Below, piece after piece: positions 9,312 to 19,027 of a stretch of 19,155 nt of DNA. Source of the stretch: Gymnopilus junonius (Eukaryota > Basidiomycota > Agaricomycetes > Agaricales > Galerinaceae); assembly GCA_015501075.1 (NCBI GenBank), contig JADNYJ010000600.1, positions 1 to 19,155 on the forward strand. The letters are read 5' to 3'. Within the stretch, counting starts at the first letter, position 1. Each line of letters starts with the position of its first letter. Under the pieces are notes generated by a model. That model did not search any database. It worked only from the letters and a program-made list of their open reading frames with translations, and was not told the origin of the DNA. The position numbers were made by a program, and so were the translations under genes.

Positions 9312-10196
9312 ACCATCTTCTTTATCAACAGCAGTGAGAGCAGTGTCTTCATCTTCAGTGAGACATTGGCAATAGCATCAGAATCATGAGTGGGACAGAC
9401 TGCATGAACATGACCAACTCCTCTGCATTTATGGCAAATGACCTGGGACATATCTTCAAGGTGGTGGCAGTGAATTTTGATGGTTTAGCCTTCCATCAAG
9501 GGACTCCTCTGGAAGATGTGATGGCCATAGCTTCTTCCATTTGGGGAAGACATTGAATGGGAACTGAGATTGTGGAGATGGCCTTCTTCATTCAAAAGGC
9601 AAGTGACAATGATCTCAAAGGTGAGGTCAGAGAGGGAAAAACTGGTGATGCTGACAATAACAGGCTGATAGGCAGATGGGAGACCATTCAACAGAACATG
9701 GATGTGGTCGAGATCAGAGATGATGGGGGCTGTGGAAGTGGTAGAAAGAGCAGTGGAAGTGGAAGATAAACTTTGCTGTTCAGCCTTGTGGCATTCCTCC
9801 AAGTGATAGGCAGCATGATGAATCTTGGCAATGAAGGCAGTGATGGTTGAATCAGGGGCATGGTCATCTTGAGGAAATCCATACACATTGTGAGCAAGAC
9901 ACCTAAACCATGAGTGCAATGAATTTGGGCAAGGTTCTCCCAATGATGGCAGGGTCCTCTCATTTTCAGACATGTGGAAGCTGGGAAGGTTTGAGAGCTA
10001 AAATTATATGTGAGTACATGAGGTGTTGCTTCTTTGCAAAGGCTTGGAATTTCACAGAGCTTGGCCCAGATGTAGGGGCTGGGATTCAGCCATCAACAAC
10101 TCCAAAAAGCTCCTTTGACTCCAAAAAAGCCTCCATCTGAATCTTCCAGTCATCATAGTTGGTTTCATTAAGTTTATCAAAGGGTAATGGGGCCAT
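9312..10196 (-). pseudogene. gag: Copia (Ty1-type) retrotransposon Gag, broken
   Basis: On the minus strand, from ATG 10196, the product begins MAPLPFDKLNETNYDDWKIQ and MEAFLESKELFGVVDG, the classic start of Copia Gag (DUF4219/UBN2 type). An in-frame TGA at 10086-10088 interrupts it. Reading resumes with LMYSHIILALKPSQLPHV, a second break (TGA in CATGTCTGA), WENLAQIHCTHG, then a frame change to DSTITAFIAKIHHAAYHLEE and DLDHIHVLLNGLPSAYQPVI. A CCHC zinc knuckle (CHKCRGVGHVHAVC) lies at 9395-9436 in another frame, followed by the acidic TEDEDTALTAVDKEDG. Gag forms the particle shell and binds RNA through the knuckle. No protease, integrase or reverse transcriptase follows; a probable 3' LTR starts only about 90 bp beyond the end. 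I infer an old element that lost pol, or a gag-only derivative. Confidence 0.9.
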
Positions 10197-10333
10197 GATC
10201 AGCAGGATCAGATAAGAGATGGCAAATGATAAGAGGGGGTGAGGTCCAAGGGTGATTAAGGGTATTCCAGTGTGCTGCAGCAGTGATCGTCAGCTTGCAG
10301 GCTGTTCCGGTGTATGCCACATGTATACAACCA

Positions 10334-10386
10334 CTATGCTAGACTTAATCTTATCAGATTAAAGTTCTATCATTAAAGTCATAACA
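10334..10386 (+). repeat. 3' end of a Gypsy-type LTR (fragment)
   Basis: These bases align along their whole length with the last ~52 bp of the complete solo LTR at 18573-19022. They share the core ATCTTATCAGATTA and the end GTCATAACA, with scattered differences. The fragment ends in CA at 10386 and lies about 60 bp before the first Met of the Gypsy gag remnant, where a 5' LTR end would be expected. The rest of the LTR upstream is missing; the sequence instead runs into the leader of the opposing Copia remnant, which suggests truncation or insertion there. Confidence 0.75.
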
Positions 10387-10445
10387 AAAGAACAAGCTAC
10401 TATCTCAATCAATGCTTCTACCTAGCAAGCATTACCTGCCATCAT

Positions 10446-11735
10446 AATGGCTAGAAGAAGAGGATGATTCACTGCTACCTTTAGTGATAAAGAATTCTCT
10501 GACCTGAACCCAGACCAAACCTCTGACTCAGGAGCATCAGATGTATTTGACACCCACCCAAAGAAGAAGAACCTCTGCTCAAATGATTCACTTTCTTTGG
10601 ATCCACTGTCCAAGAACCCACCATACTAAGGCACAACTTTGAATCCTTACTTGACACCCTACTCCAATCACAACCATATTCTATCCAACAACTGAACCAA
10701 GATGCCCAAAGACACTACTACACTACCCTGCTTCATCCAATGGCAAAGAAATAGGAGTTATTTCCCAACCCTTTTCTGGAGATCATTTGAAAGTCAAGAA
10801 CTTTATCCAAGATCTTGATGATTATTTGGAAGTCAACAGCAGCTTATATAACTCAGATGCAAAGAAAATTATATTTTTGCTCAGACTCCTTAGAGGAGGA
10901 GAAGCAGAGGCTGGAAAAAGGACTGGAGAGAAAAACACTTAGGAGATGACAAGGATGCCATGAGACAACTGACTGGAACTAGAAGCAGGAACTATGGAAT
11001 GCTGCCCAATTCATCATCAAGTTTAACCAAGTGTTCAACCAACTGAAACAAGGACCAAGCATTCTTTGAACTACAAAACCTGAAGCAGGGCAAAGCTTTA
11101 GCAGCCAAACTGAACATGAAATACAATGAACTAGTCCAAACTGCTGGAATCCTAACCAAGGATAATGAAAGTGTTCTAATCAATTATTACATGAATGCCT
11201 TGAATGGATGGCTTTAAGAGAAGATAATGGGGTTGGATATACTCCACCATGCTTGCACTTAGCAGCAGAAAGCCATCAAATATGATACTCATCATGTTAA
11301 TTTAGTGCATCTCCTGGGTAAAATATAAACCAGATGCCAATGAATGAAAGACATGGTGGTCCAACCTTGCTAGAGGAACTCTGACCATGCACAACATGCC
11401 TCAGACCCCAAATGAACCACTGAGACCTGAATGCAATGGACATCAACAAGATTGACATCAATGCAATGATGCAAGAAGAACAAAGTGAGCTCATGAGAAA
11501 GGGCTTTGGTTCAATGCAAGAAGCCTGGGCACATCTCAGAGACTGCCCCAAGAAAGGCAAGAACAGGAGGAATGCTCCACTGAAGAAGAACCTCTCAAAG
11601 GGAAAGCACTTCACACACACATTAAATTCTTGATGCAGGATCTCACCAAAGAAGAATAAGAAGAAGTATATGACATCGAGACCAAGAGGGTTTTCATTAA
11701 GGAACACATTAAACAATGTATGTAACTCCTTCTTT
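10446..11735 (+). pseudogene. gag: Gypsy (Ty3-type) retrotransposon Gag, heavily decayed
   Basis: Fragments in changing plus-strand frames follow the order of fungal Gypsy Gag. Near the start are MARRRG, a stop, then FSDKEFSDLNPDQTSDS. At about 10765-10910 comes FSGDHLKVKNFIQDLDDYLE followed by DAKKIIFLLRLLRGGEAEA. At about 10980-11215 come FIIKFNQVFNQ, ALAAKLNMKYNELVQTAGIL and LINYYMNALNG. The C-terminal part, from 11436, reads MDINKIDINAMMQEEQSELM, then GFGSMQEAWAHLRDCPKKGK. The last piece is the position of a zinc knuckle, but its first two cysteines are gone and only His and the last Cys remain. Gag would assemble the particle and bind RNA. Many stops and frame changes make it non-functional. 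Base composition is A-rich compared with the neighbouring pogo element. Confidence 0.82.
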
Positions 11736-11759
11736 AGATATTGATTCTGTAATCTCAGC

Positions 11760-12000
11760 TCAAATCAAAAATAAATTGCTGCAGTTGCCTTTTTCATTCA
11801 AGACTGAAACAGAATGAAAATCATTGGATCACTCTGGGAGACACTTTCACAAAGAAATGTAACCTGGAAACAAAGCACTGGAGAAAAATCTGAGTCTTCA
11901 ATGTAGACAGAAGCCCAAACAAAAAGGAACATCAAGCAGTATGTTGATCTGAACTTGACATTGATGGACAACCTTGAATGGAATGATTACTGTATATAAT
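11760..12000 (+). pseudogene. Gypsy pol fragment, aspartic protease region
   Basis: Downstream of gag, fragments read FTKKCNLETKHWRKI, VFNVDRSPNKK and, one frame over, IKQYVDLNLTLMDNL (about 11845-11985). This order resembles the region just after the catalytic Asp in Gypsy retropepsins, where a VxNVDGxxN stretch is common. The catalytic D(S/T)G itself is not visible at the expected position (HWITLGD is read instead). No reverse transcriptase, RNase H or integrase follows, so pol is cut off at about 12 kb. The assignment rests on short motifs only. Confidence 0.5.
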
Positions 12001-12009
12001 CAGGAACCT

Positions 12010-12900
12010 AGTCAAACTGGGTAGCTAGTCACGCCTGCTGCTGAGCCTGCACAAGGCTTTTCTCTCAAATTTTTTGTGAGGTACAATAGATGTAGTCATT
12101 CTCACAAGGTATATACAAAAATCTTGATGAATTTTGACTGTGCTGCTGAGAAATGCTTCATTGATCATCGATTTTTGCTTGAGTGATGGGAATTCTTAAT
12201 TTAGAAGCTATCCATAAACAGAAACGGCTCCCGCTCCAGTTCCACTCACTCCTTCACCGCAAACCACTTGTCTGTAGCATAGTTAGACCTCTGTCCATCC
12301 CGAATAAACCCCAGACAAGCCATTATTAGCACAAATTCTTTTCCTGTAGGGGTTAGAAGTTGATCCATTAGATTCCTGCCTGGTCAAAGCCATCTATTCT
12401 TGCCTCAGATAACTCAATGAGAAGATCTTCCCCATTGCGGCGCTTTCTGAAAATTAAAAAACACGGCTGAAAGAGTGTTGATTAGGATCTAAAATGATTT
12501 TAGCAATTTTTTTGAGGGATCATTGTCAAGCACACTTTTAATACAGGTTTTGACTATCTTGTAAGGATGGACACCAAGTAGTGGACTTGACGTGTCAGAG
12601 CCCAGAGAGCATTCTCAATAAAAATACAACTTCCTAAGAAATTTAAAAGGCAAAAGAGTCCAAGGACAAGCTCTAAGAAGACCGATTATTGTTAGAAAAG
12701 CCAGTTTTTTGTGATCTTATCCCAGGTTTGGGCACTCATTCTCTTGGATGTATTGATGGAGAAACATTGGCAATCAGTCAAACGAAATGGCATGAGACAT
12801 CTGCATACAGAAATACATGCTCTTAAATAGCGTTCTGGGATTCTGTGAACGTAGTTACATCCCATCGTCCCTCTAATTTGCCCCAAATATTCACTCTCCA
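12010..12900. other. Unassigned region between the Gypsy and pogo remnants
   Basis: I see no clear gene. It should hold the broken 3' part of the Gypsy remnant and the 5' terminus of the pogo element, but I could not identify an LTR or a TA-flanked inverted repeat. A short minus-strand stretch at about 12230-12350 (SNYATDKWFAVKE) and a plus-strand stretch just before 12905 (KLRYAYEVEGVEIPDNLEEL) look protein-like but match nothing I can name. The second could be the start of the pogo product. Confidence 0.35.
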
Positions 12901-12904
12901 AGCT

Positions 12905-14445
12905 GCGCTATGCCTACGAAGTCGAGGGTGTTGAAATTCCTGATAATCTAGAGGAACTAGAGGGTGAGGAGCACTTCAGCTTGCCTTGGAGGCATATCGA
13001 AGATCTCAGGCATCCGAAAATTCTAATAAGTTGTCCCTCCGGAAGGCTGTGCGGGTCTTTCAGGTCACAGGTCAACTCTCACCAATCGGAATAATGGCAT
13101 TCTTCCTAGAAACCTTGCTCATGAGTCCCAGCAGAACCTCACAAATGCTCAGGAAGAGATTTTGGTTGAGTGGGCAAAGTCTTTGGGTCGCCGCAACATC
13201 CCGCTTAGTCCAATGCCTGGCTGATTGTGCTAGTGCCATCTGTGGGTTTTCTGTTGGCTCATCTTGGCCAAATCGATTCCTTAAACACCATCCGAGATCA
13301 AGACAAAATGGACCCAGAGTATGGAGAAATGCCGAGCTAATGCTGTCAACTGTGCAAATGTCCAGGGGTTTTACGACCTTCTTATCGAGATTATCAAAAA
13401 ATATGACATCCTACCAGAAAATATCTACAATGCAGATGAGAAAGGGATCTAATTGGGGATTGGCAAACGTATTTGAGCGATAATTGATCATGATCAGAAA
13501 GGTGTCTATAACGTCGAGGATGGGAATAGGGAAATGGTCACTGTGATTGAGACAGTATGTGCGGATGGAACGTCATTACATCCATCATTCATTTTTGCTG
13601 GAAAACGGGTCAATGCAGCCTGGGGCCATAAGAATCCATGCAAGGCCAGGCAAGCATTAAATTTTATTTAGCACCCATAATATGTGACTGATGAAATTCC
13701 ACAGCATCGCATGCTCCCGAATGGGTGGACAGATCAGGAACTTGGCGCTGGAATGGCTTGAGAGGGACTTCCATCCTGCCACTGCTGCTCGCAACAAATC
13801 TAATGGATATCATCTCCTTATTCTGGATGGCCACAACAGCCATTGTACCTACCGTTTTAGCAAATTTGCTGAGGCTAATCGCATTATCGTCATCTGTCTT
13901 CCCCCCACACCACACACGTCCTCCAACCCTGTGACGTTGCTGTATTTGGTCCTCTAGCCCACTGTTGGAAGGCTGAAGTTAACTGCGCTGAACATAATGG
14001 GATTGTTATTGACAAAAGTAATGTGATTGAACACTACTCTATTGTGCGAGAGCATGCATTCAAGGAGACTACAATCAAAGCTGCGTTTGTCAAGACAGGC
14101 ATTCATCCTTTTGACTGTAATGTTATCCCCCCATCTGCCTACGAGCCTGCCTTGAACACCACTACCCAATCAGCCCAACCCGTTCCCGCATCTGTCCCTT
14201 CTGATCTTATCCTCGCTTTCGAATCTGCTGCAAACCTCTCAATGACAACTGTCAGATCAGGTGCAGGGACAATTACCCTGGTCAAATCTGCCCAATCCAC
14301 ACCATCGCCATCATTTTCTGGACCTATTAGCGCATCGGTCAGTGAATCTCAACCTGCCACTGGACCATCAAATGATGCAGGAGACAGAGCACCAATTAAT
14401 ATGGGTACCAAACCACAGGGAGATGGAGCCGGCTCCAACAGCTGA
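12905..14445 (+). pseudogene. pogo/Fot-type DDE transposase, DNA-binding and catalytic parts (broken)
   Basis: The domains lie in the usual order. A Psq-type helix-turn-helix (EAYRRSQASENSNKLSLRKA) lies at about 12962-13075. A CENP-B/Tc5-type HTH follows (QEEILVEWAKSLGRRNIPLS, then SAICGFSVGSSWPNRFLK) at about 13138-13290. The DDE_1 core (PF03184 type) has the first Asp in NADEKG (13435-13437), the second in LLILDGHNSHC (13826-13828) and the third in LQPCDVAVFGPL (13933-13935). The C-terminal part of the core reads EHYSIVREHAFKETTIKAAF. Such enzymes excise and insert elements at TA sites. Lesions are stops TAA 13450-13452 and TGA 13474-13476 in a frame open on both sides, and changes of frame between the two HTH parts, near 13300, near 13650-13740 and at the C6 run 13901-13906. 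All three catalytic aspartates are present, but the chain cannot be translated as it stands. Confidence 0.93.
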
Positions 14446-15545
14446 CATCCCTTTGATGACAGAGTCCTTCACCCTCCCTATTCCGAAACCATTAGGTCGA
14501 GGTGCTTCTTACCAACAGCTCCAGGAGCAAAATGAGTTGCTTATCGAGTTGTTGAAGGCGACATGCAAGCAAATCCAGAAGGAATTTTGCCCATAAACAG
14601 CTGATGGAGGTGGAGAACCAGTGATTGTGTTAAAAGCTGTACAAACAAGAGTAAAAAGAAGGACAAATTAGTTATGGGCTGAAGCACGTCATATGACTAG
14701 TGATGAGGGTACTGGATTTACTAGCCAAAAATGAGTGGTCGGATTGGATGCAGCTGGTTTTCAGAGAGGCGAAGCCCATATTCCAAAAGCGGGTGCAAGC
14801 CATTGCTGATCATTACAAGGGGTTAGCAGATGTGGAGAAGGCGAAGCAGAAGGAGCAGGAAGCGAAGAGAGAAGGAAGAAGAAAGAGGCAGAGGCAGAAG
14901 AGAAGCAAAGAGAGAAGGAGCGGAAGGCTGAGGAATGAGCTGAGAAAAAGGCAGAGAAGGCGAGACAGGAGGCTGAAGGGACGAGCTGCCAAGGCGCAGA
15001 AAAGGCGAGGCGTGCAGCAGAAAAAGCGGTGAAAGATGCTGAGTTGAAGGAGCGCAGAGTGCTGCAAAAAAGGCTAGGGCTGCAAAGAAGCGTGAGGAAG
15101 AGGAGAGCGATGATGAATCAGAACAAGAAAGCATTGAAGAGGTAGAAGAAGGCTCCACTGAAAATGAAGAGATTGAATCGAGTTCGGATGCTTCAAGCGT
15201 GAGGAGACCATGGCGAGGTGCAAATCATTGAACGTGGCCATGGCCATGGTAGAGGTAGAGGGCATGCTCGAGGTCGAGGTCGTGGAGCTACTCCTGCTCA
15301 TGCTCATGGATGCAGGCTGCTTGTGGATCAGGACGAGGCGGGCTACAAGATCATCAGCTGAATATCCACCTCAGCTTCACTTGGATACTCACCTCATGTC
15401 GGAAACACAACCTGTCACCCCTCCACGACCTCGTCCCAGACCGCGACCACTTTACCGGAAGCAAGCAGAGCAGGCGGACCAGGTGATGGCAATGAACAAA
15501 GGTGCTTATTCGATGAGAAGAGGGAAGATAATGCACAGATAATGC
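14446..15545 (+). pseudogene. pogo transposase C-terminal tail: coiled coil, Lys/Arg/Glu-rich, acidic, RG-rich
   Basis: After a frame change near 14420-14445 the product continues LTLPIPKPLGRGASYQQLQE and QNELLIELLKATCKQIQKE (a short amphipathic, coiled-coil-like helix). Then come KKKDKLVMG and ARHMTSDE, followed by LDLLAKNEWSDWMQLVFREA (from 14710). A long Lys/Glu/Arg/Ala-rich helix is read across several frames, followed by an acidic block (REEEESDDESEQESIEEVEE, about 15091-15150). A glycine-arginine-histidine stretch, RGHGHGRGRGHARGRGRG, lies at about 15227-15280, and a PPRPRPRPRPLYRKQ end near 15420-15465. The order fits the extended tails of fungal pogo-like transposases. Low-complexity tails of this kind can bind nucleic acid or chromatin, but that is inference. 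Several frame changes make it non-functional. I could not locate the element's terminal inverted repeats. Confidence 0.75.
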
Positions 15546-15740
15546 TCTCAGATGTACTAAGCTGAACACGCATGCCGTGGCTCCCACGCCTGACTCGGTT
15601 CCCCGAATTTGCTGGTTTTGGGTTCGCCTCATAAAAATATTCGTGCAGAGTCGTGACGATGTTCAAAAAATCTACAACTTCACAAAATTAAATTTTACAT
15701 GCTATAACATAGGGCTCTTCACGAGTTAACCCGCAGTTCA

Positions 15741-15903
15741 ACCTGCACCCACACCTGCAGGTTTTTAAAAATCCAAAAGTCAAACTCGGACTCGCGCAGG
15801 TTCGTTCCCACGGGTAACCTGCACCTGCAGGTCAAGTACCTGCAGGTTGCAAGTTTACTTGCAGGTCACAAGTACTTGCAAGTACCTGTAGGTACCTACA
15901 GGC
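15741..15903. repeat. Subterminal array of ACCTGCAGGT-like palindromes
   Basis: The 10-bp palindrome ACCTGCAGGT occurs exactly at 15753-15762, 15823-15832 and 15838-15847. Close variants lie at 15857-15866 (ACTTGCAGGT) and 15884-15893 (ACCTGTAGGT), with half-sites (ACCTGCA, GCAGGTT) between them. Clusters of short motifs near the ends are typical transposase-binding regions of hAT elements, which is the likely role here. Confidence 0.8.
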
Positions 15904-17517
15904 TTTATGTTGAAAGTTGCATAACTGTGTAGCAAGGGAGTATCTACAGTACAAGTGGGTAATATCTATGTATTAATCGACCATAATATCCATATCTAAG
16001 TCATCTACACAAGTAATCACATCATTGTCTGCCTCCGATGATGCCGGCTGAGTCGCCTTCTTTTTCCGAGTCTTTTTGCCTTATCCTGGAAGGTTTGAAT
16101 GATCTTCGAAGCTGGGATGAGTTCTGGAAACTTGCTCCAGGAGTTGAGGACAGTTGAAGAGCAAGTGGAATCATCGACAGCATGTGCCGCAGTTTCGAGA
16201 CATTTAGACCACCCGGGAGAAAGAACGTTCAACATCGCATGAGGACGCTAAGTCAAAAATTACCATCGGAGACAACAGATAAAATTTTAAACATACCTGG
16301 GGCTGACAAGAAGTCAAGTCCCATCTGCGCTAAAGGTGAGTCTCCAGCATTTGAATGCCACCAGCAAGGGGATCTTTGACACTGGCAATCATTGGCATCT
16401 TCAAGTATTCCTCAAGCTCATTGCCAATTGTTGAAGCACCGAATTTGTCGAGTTCCACAAAAATCATCCTCGGTGTCATCCATCTAATGATAGATGTATC
16501 ATTATTAAATGTTGAAGTCTTGAAAAAAGAGAGAACAAACCACTTTTGAGATGCTAGTTTCTGCAGTAGCCTCCAGCGATGGCTTGTAATATGTCATCCA
16601 GTGCTCGCGCAATACTGTTAAAGCTGCATCGATCCACTCCTGAGGCCATTTTTTCGCAGTGAAGTACATGAGTTTGTACTTGGGATTGAGGACTAGACAA
16701 AGCAATGTTTCTTTTTCAACCATAGCTATTAAAATGTAGATGACTTACTCATGGCAATTCGATACATGATTGATTCATCATCTGCTTCGAATAATACTTA
16801 TTAAGGACTGCGAGGCCCTTCTTCGCACCAACCCTCACGGGAAGAAGAGTCGAGTCATAGAAAGCTTCCTCGAGTTTCTCATGAATGAATGTCAATGAAG
16901 GAGTGGGATGCGCTTCTGGGACAGATGCAAAGTGGCTTGGAGGAAATGCTAGAAAACCAATGATGAGTAGGTCGGTTAAAGCTCATTCAAGGTAACACAT
17001 TACCGAAAGGAGGGGTCAAGTTGAGTTAGAAGCTTCCATTCATCCGAAGTGAGCTTGAAACGATGTATTGCAGTCTTCTTGTCTTTGTTGTGCTGCTCCA
17101 GATCGACCAACTTCTCGAGGCTGCCATGGATGTCCAACGCTGAGTTCAACATTTCAGCAACCAGTTCCAGCATGTTGGAACTGAACGTTTAATCTGCTTG
17201 GGAATGACCTTGGTGTTGGCAACACTTCTCAAGGTCCGCCCTGAGCAATGAGCTATGAAAGATCTGCTTAGCCAACTTCGTCAACTGTATATCAAATTCT
17301 TAGCATGCAAAGTGAAATAGATCACAAACAACACACCTTTGTCATAGCCCGCCCAGCACAACATCCTCATCAGAAAGCTCGAGATCGTCAACATCCTCCA
17401 AATTCTTCTCAACTTCTTTGGCTAGTTCCTCGATTTCTTGAGCATCGTGAGCTTCTCTGTTGGGGTCGACCTTGCTGCTGCCTCCATCTCATCTTCATCC
17501 AGAGCATCGTTCTCTTG

Positions 17518-17568
17518 TCATCATCATCATCATCATTGTCATTGTTGTTGTTGTTGTCGTCATTCAGC
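17518..17568. repeat. Trinucleotide microsatellite (TCA)n / (TTG)n in the hAT gene
   Basis: A run of about six TCA units is followed by TTG/TTC units. On the minus strand it encodes an Asp/Asn-rich stretch within the hAT acidic insert between the CHILNLIVK block and the EAHDAQEIEEL block. Length variation here would be tolerated if it stays a multiple of three. Confidence 0.85.
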
Positions 17569-18567
17569 TGGCTTCTTTGAGGCCTTCTTCTTTGTGGTGA
17601 ATTGAGAAAGAATAGCCTTTGAAAAAAACATCGACACAAAGAATATTGAAACAGAACTGAAAACATACCTTTACTATGAGGTTTAGAATATGGCAGATGC
17701 AGCGGATGCACGTATTAATGCCACTTGGAGAATCTGGCATCCGCAGTTCCAAGCTGGACAGCATGGTGTCATTGTTCAAGCGTTATCGCACACCTGACCA
17801 AGGATCTGCAAGTCCGAATTAGAAAAGGAATTAAAACAACATAATATTGATAAGATTGTACCTTTTTCGAGATGCTGAATTGCTTCAAGCATTTATCTAA
17901 TTCCTCAGCAAGATATTCACCAGTATGATTCTTCTTGAGACTAAGGTAAGCAAAATAGTTCATTAGTGGAGCTCAAACCGATTGAAAAAGAGAGAAACAA
18001 ACATTATGTAGTCCAAGGTGAATGAGCGAAGCTTCCCCTCATGAGCGTAATGTACAACGACGCCGAGAAATGAGATGACATTTGGGGATGTCCATCCATC
18101 AAACCCGATGTGAATTCGTCAATGTGGCTCTGAGATAACAAGGTCAGTAATTGAAAACAAGAAAGAAGCAAGCGAAGTCTGACCTGGAGGACCTTCGCGA
18201 CCTGTTTCTTTGATATCCCATGTGCCTCACGGACATCTCGAGAAACAGTGGAATCAGAAGGGATGTCAACACTGGCATACAACATCTTGAACATTTCTTG
18301 AAGAGGCGGATCTTCAATGATCTTGAATGGGCGATGACATTCGGTAACCCAGCGAGTGATAAGAAAGCGGAAAGCTCCTGAGCTGTAAGTCGATCCATGT
18401 GCAAACTTCGTGATGGACTGGTCATCGGGTGCTTTCTTTCCTTCGCAGGACTCGACATGTCGTTTGAGGTTCGCCCCCATTGTTGGTCCGAGCATGAACA
18501 CATGACTGGGATGGGTTTCTATGATGTCAGGTAAGAGAAATACAGAGTAACAGAAAGGAGGAAGGCT

Positions 18568-18572
18568 GCAAC
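18568..18572. repeat. Target-site duplication GCAAC, left copy
   Basis: Five bases GCAAC directly before the TG of the solo LTR, repeated at 19023-19027 directly after its CA. Confidence 0.93.
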
Positions 18573-18660
18573 TGTTATGACTCCTCATTTCATTTATCTT
18601 ATTGTGCCCCTTTTCTTTTCTTATCATTTATCGAAACAATTTACTATTTATAGTTTCTTC

Positions 18661-18689
18661 ATGATCATCTTTGCTCGCAAGATGATCAT
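18661..18689. repeat. Perfect inverted repeat, 11-bp arms, 7-base loop, inside the solo LTR
   Basis: The arm ATGATCATCTT (18661-18671) is followed by TGCTCGC and the exact reverse complement AAGATGATCAT (18679-18689). It could form a hairpin in DNA or RNA or be a binding site for a dimeric protein; the sequence alone cannot decide. Confidence 0.9.
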
Positions 18690-18725
18690 TTACTTTCTTA
18701 CATGTATGTGGACAATCTTTCCTCT

Positions 18726-18761
18726 TGATCATCATCCCTTGTACTGCCCTGATGATGATCA
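18726..18761. repeat. Second perfect inverted repeat, 11-bp arms, 14-base loop, inside the solo LTR
   Basis: The arm TGATCATCATC (18726-18736) and its exact reverse complement GATGATGATCA (18751-18761) are separated by 14 bases. The arms share the TGATCATC core with the hairpin 37 bp upstream. Confidence 0.9.
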
Positions 18762-19022
18762 CCCCGTTCCATTCCCCTTGTTTTATCTTCGTTTCATTAT
18801 ATTATTATCAAACCCAAATAGTATATAACCGTAGCTAGTCTACATGTATTCCTTAGCTTGTTCTTGAGAATATTATCTCTTGTAACAACCAAGATGAACT
18901 TGAACCACTAAGGCATTCTTCTGTCGAAGACAATACCTAAGTGGACTTCATCGAATGACCTCTATGACTACTACGCCAGACCTTATCTTATCAGATTAGG
19001 TTCTGTCATCAATGTCATAACA

Positions 19023-19027
19023 GCAAC
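19023..19027. repeat. Target-site duplication GCAAC, right copy
   Basis: Second copy of GCAAC. It overlaps the splice donor of the hAT intron, which reads GTGAGTTGC on the minus strand from 19031. The duplication therefore preserved the donor after insertion. Confidence 0.93.

Larger units (their letters stand above)
18573..19022 (+). mobile_element. Solo LTR (450 bp), Gypsy-type, inserted in an hAT intron
   Basis: The element starts TGTTATGAC and ends GTCATAACA, a perfect 9-bp terminal inverted repeat with TG...CA ends. It is flanked on both sides by GCAAC, a perfect 5-bp target duplication as made by LTR-retrotransposon integrase. No gag or pol lies inside. A TATA-like sequence is at 18821-18828 (gtatataa). 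Its last ~52 bp match the LTR fragment in front of the Gypsy gag at 10334-10386, which sets the orientation as plus and links it to a Gypsy family. A solo LTR forms by recombination between the two LTRs of a full element. Confidence 0.95.

Noticed and set aside
12692..12901. Minus-strand open frame of 69 codons with several cysteines
   Set aside because: The Cys spacing fits no zinc finger I know, and the plus strand here reads into the possible pogo N-terminus.
14813..15158. Minus-strand Leu/Ser/Phe-rich open frames that look like membrane proteins
   Set aside because: They are the antisense of the Lys/Glu/Arg-rich tail of the pogo transposase; such antisense frames are artefacts of codon composition.
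15711..15905. PstI-like palindrome cluster as a CRISPR or origin-type iteron array
   Set aside because: Spacing is irregular, there are no spacers of constant length, and the position beside a hAT transposase explains it better as subterminal binding sites.
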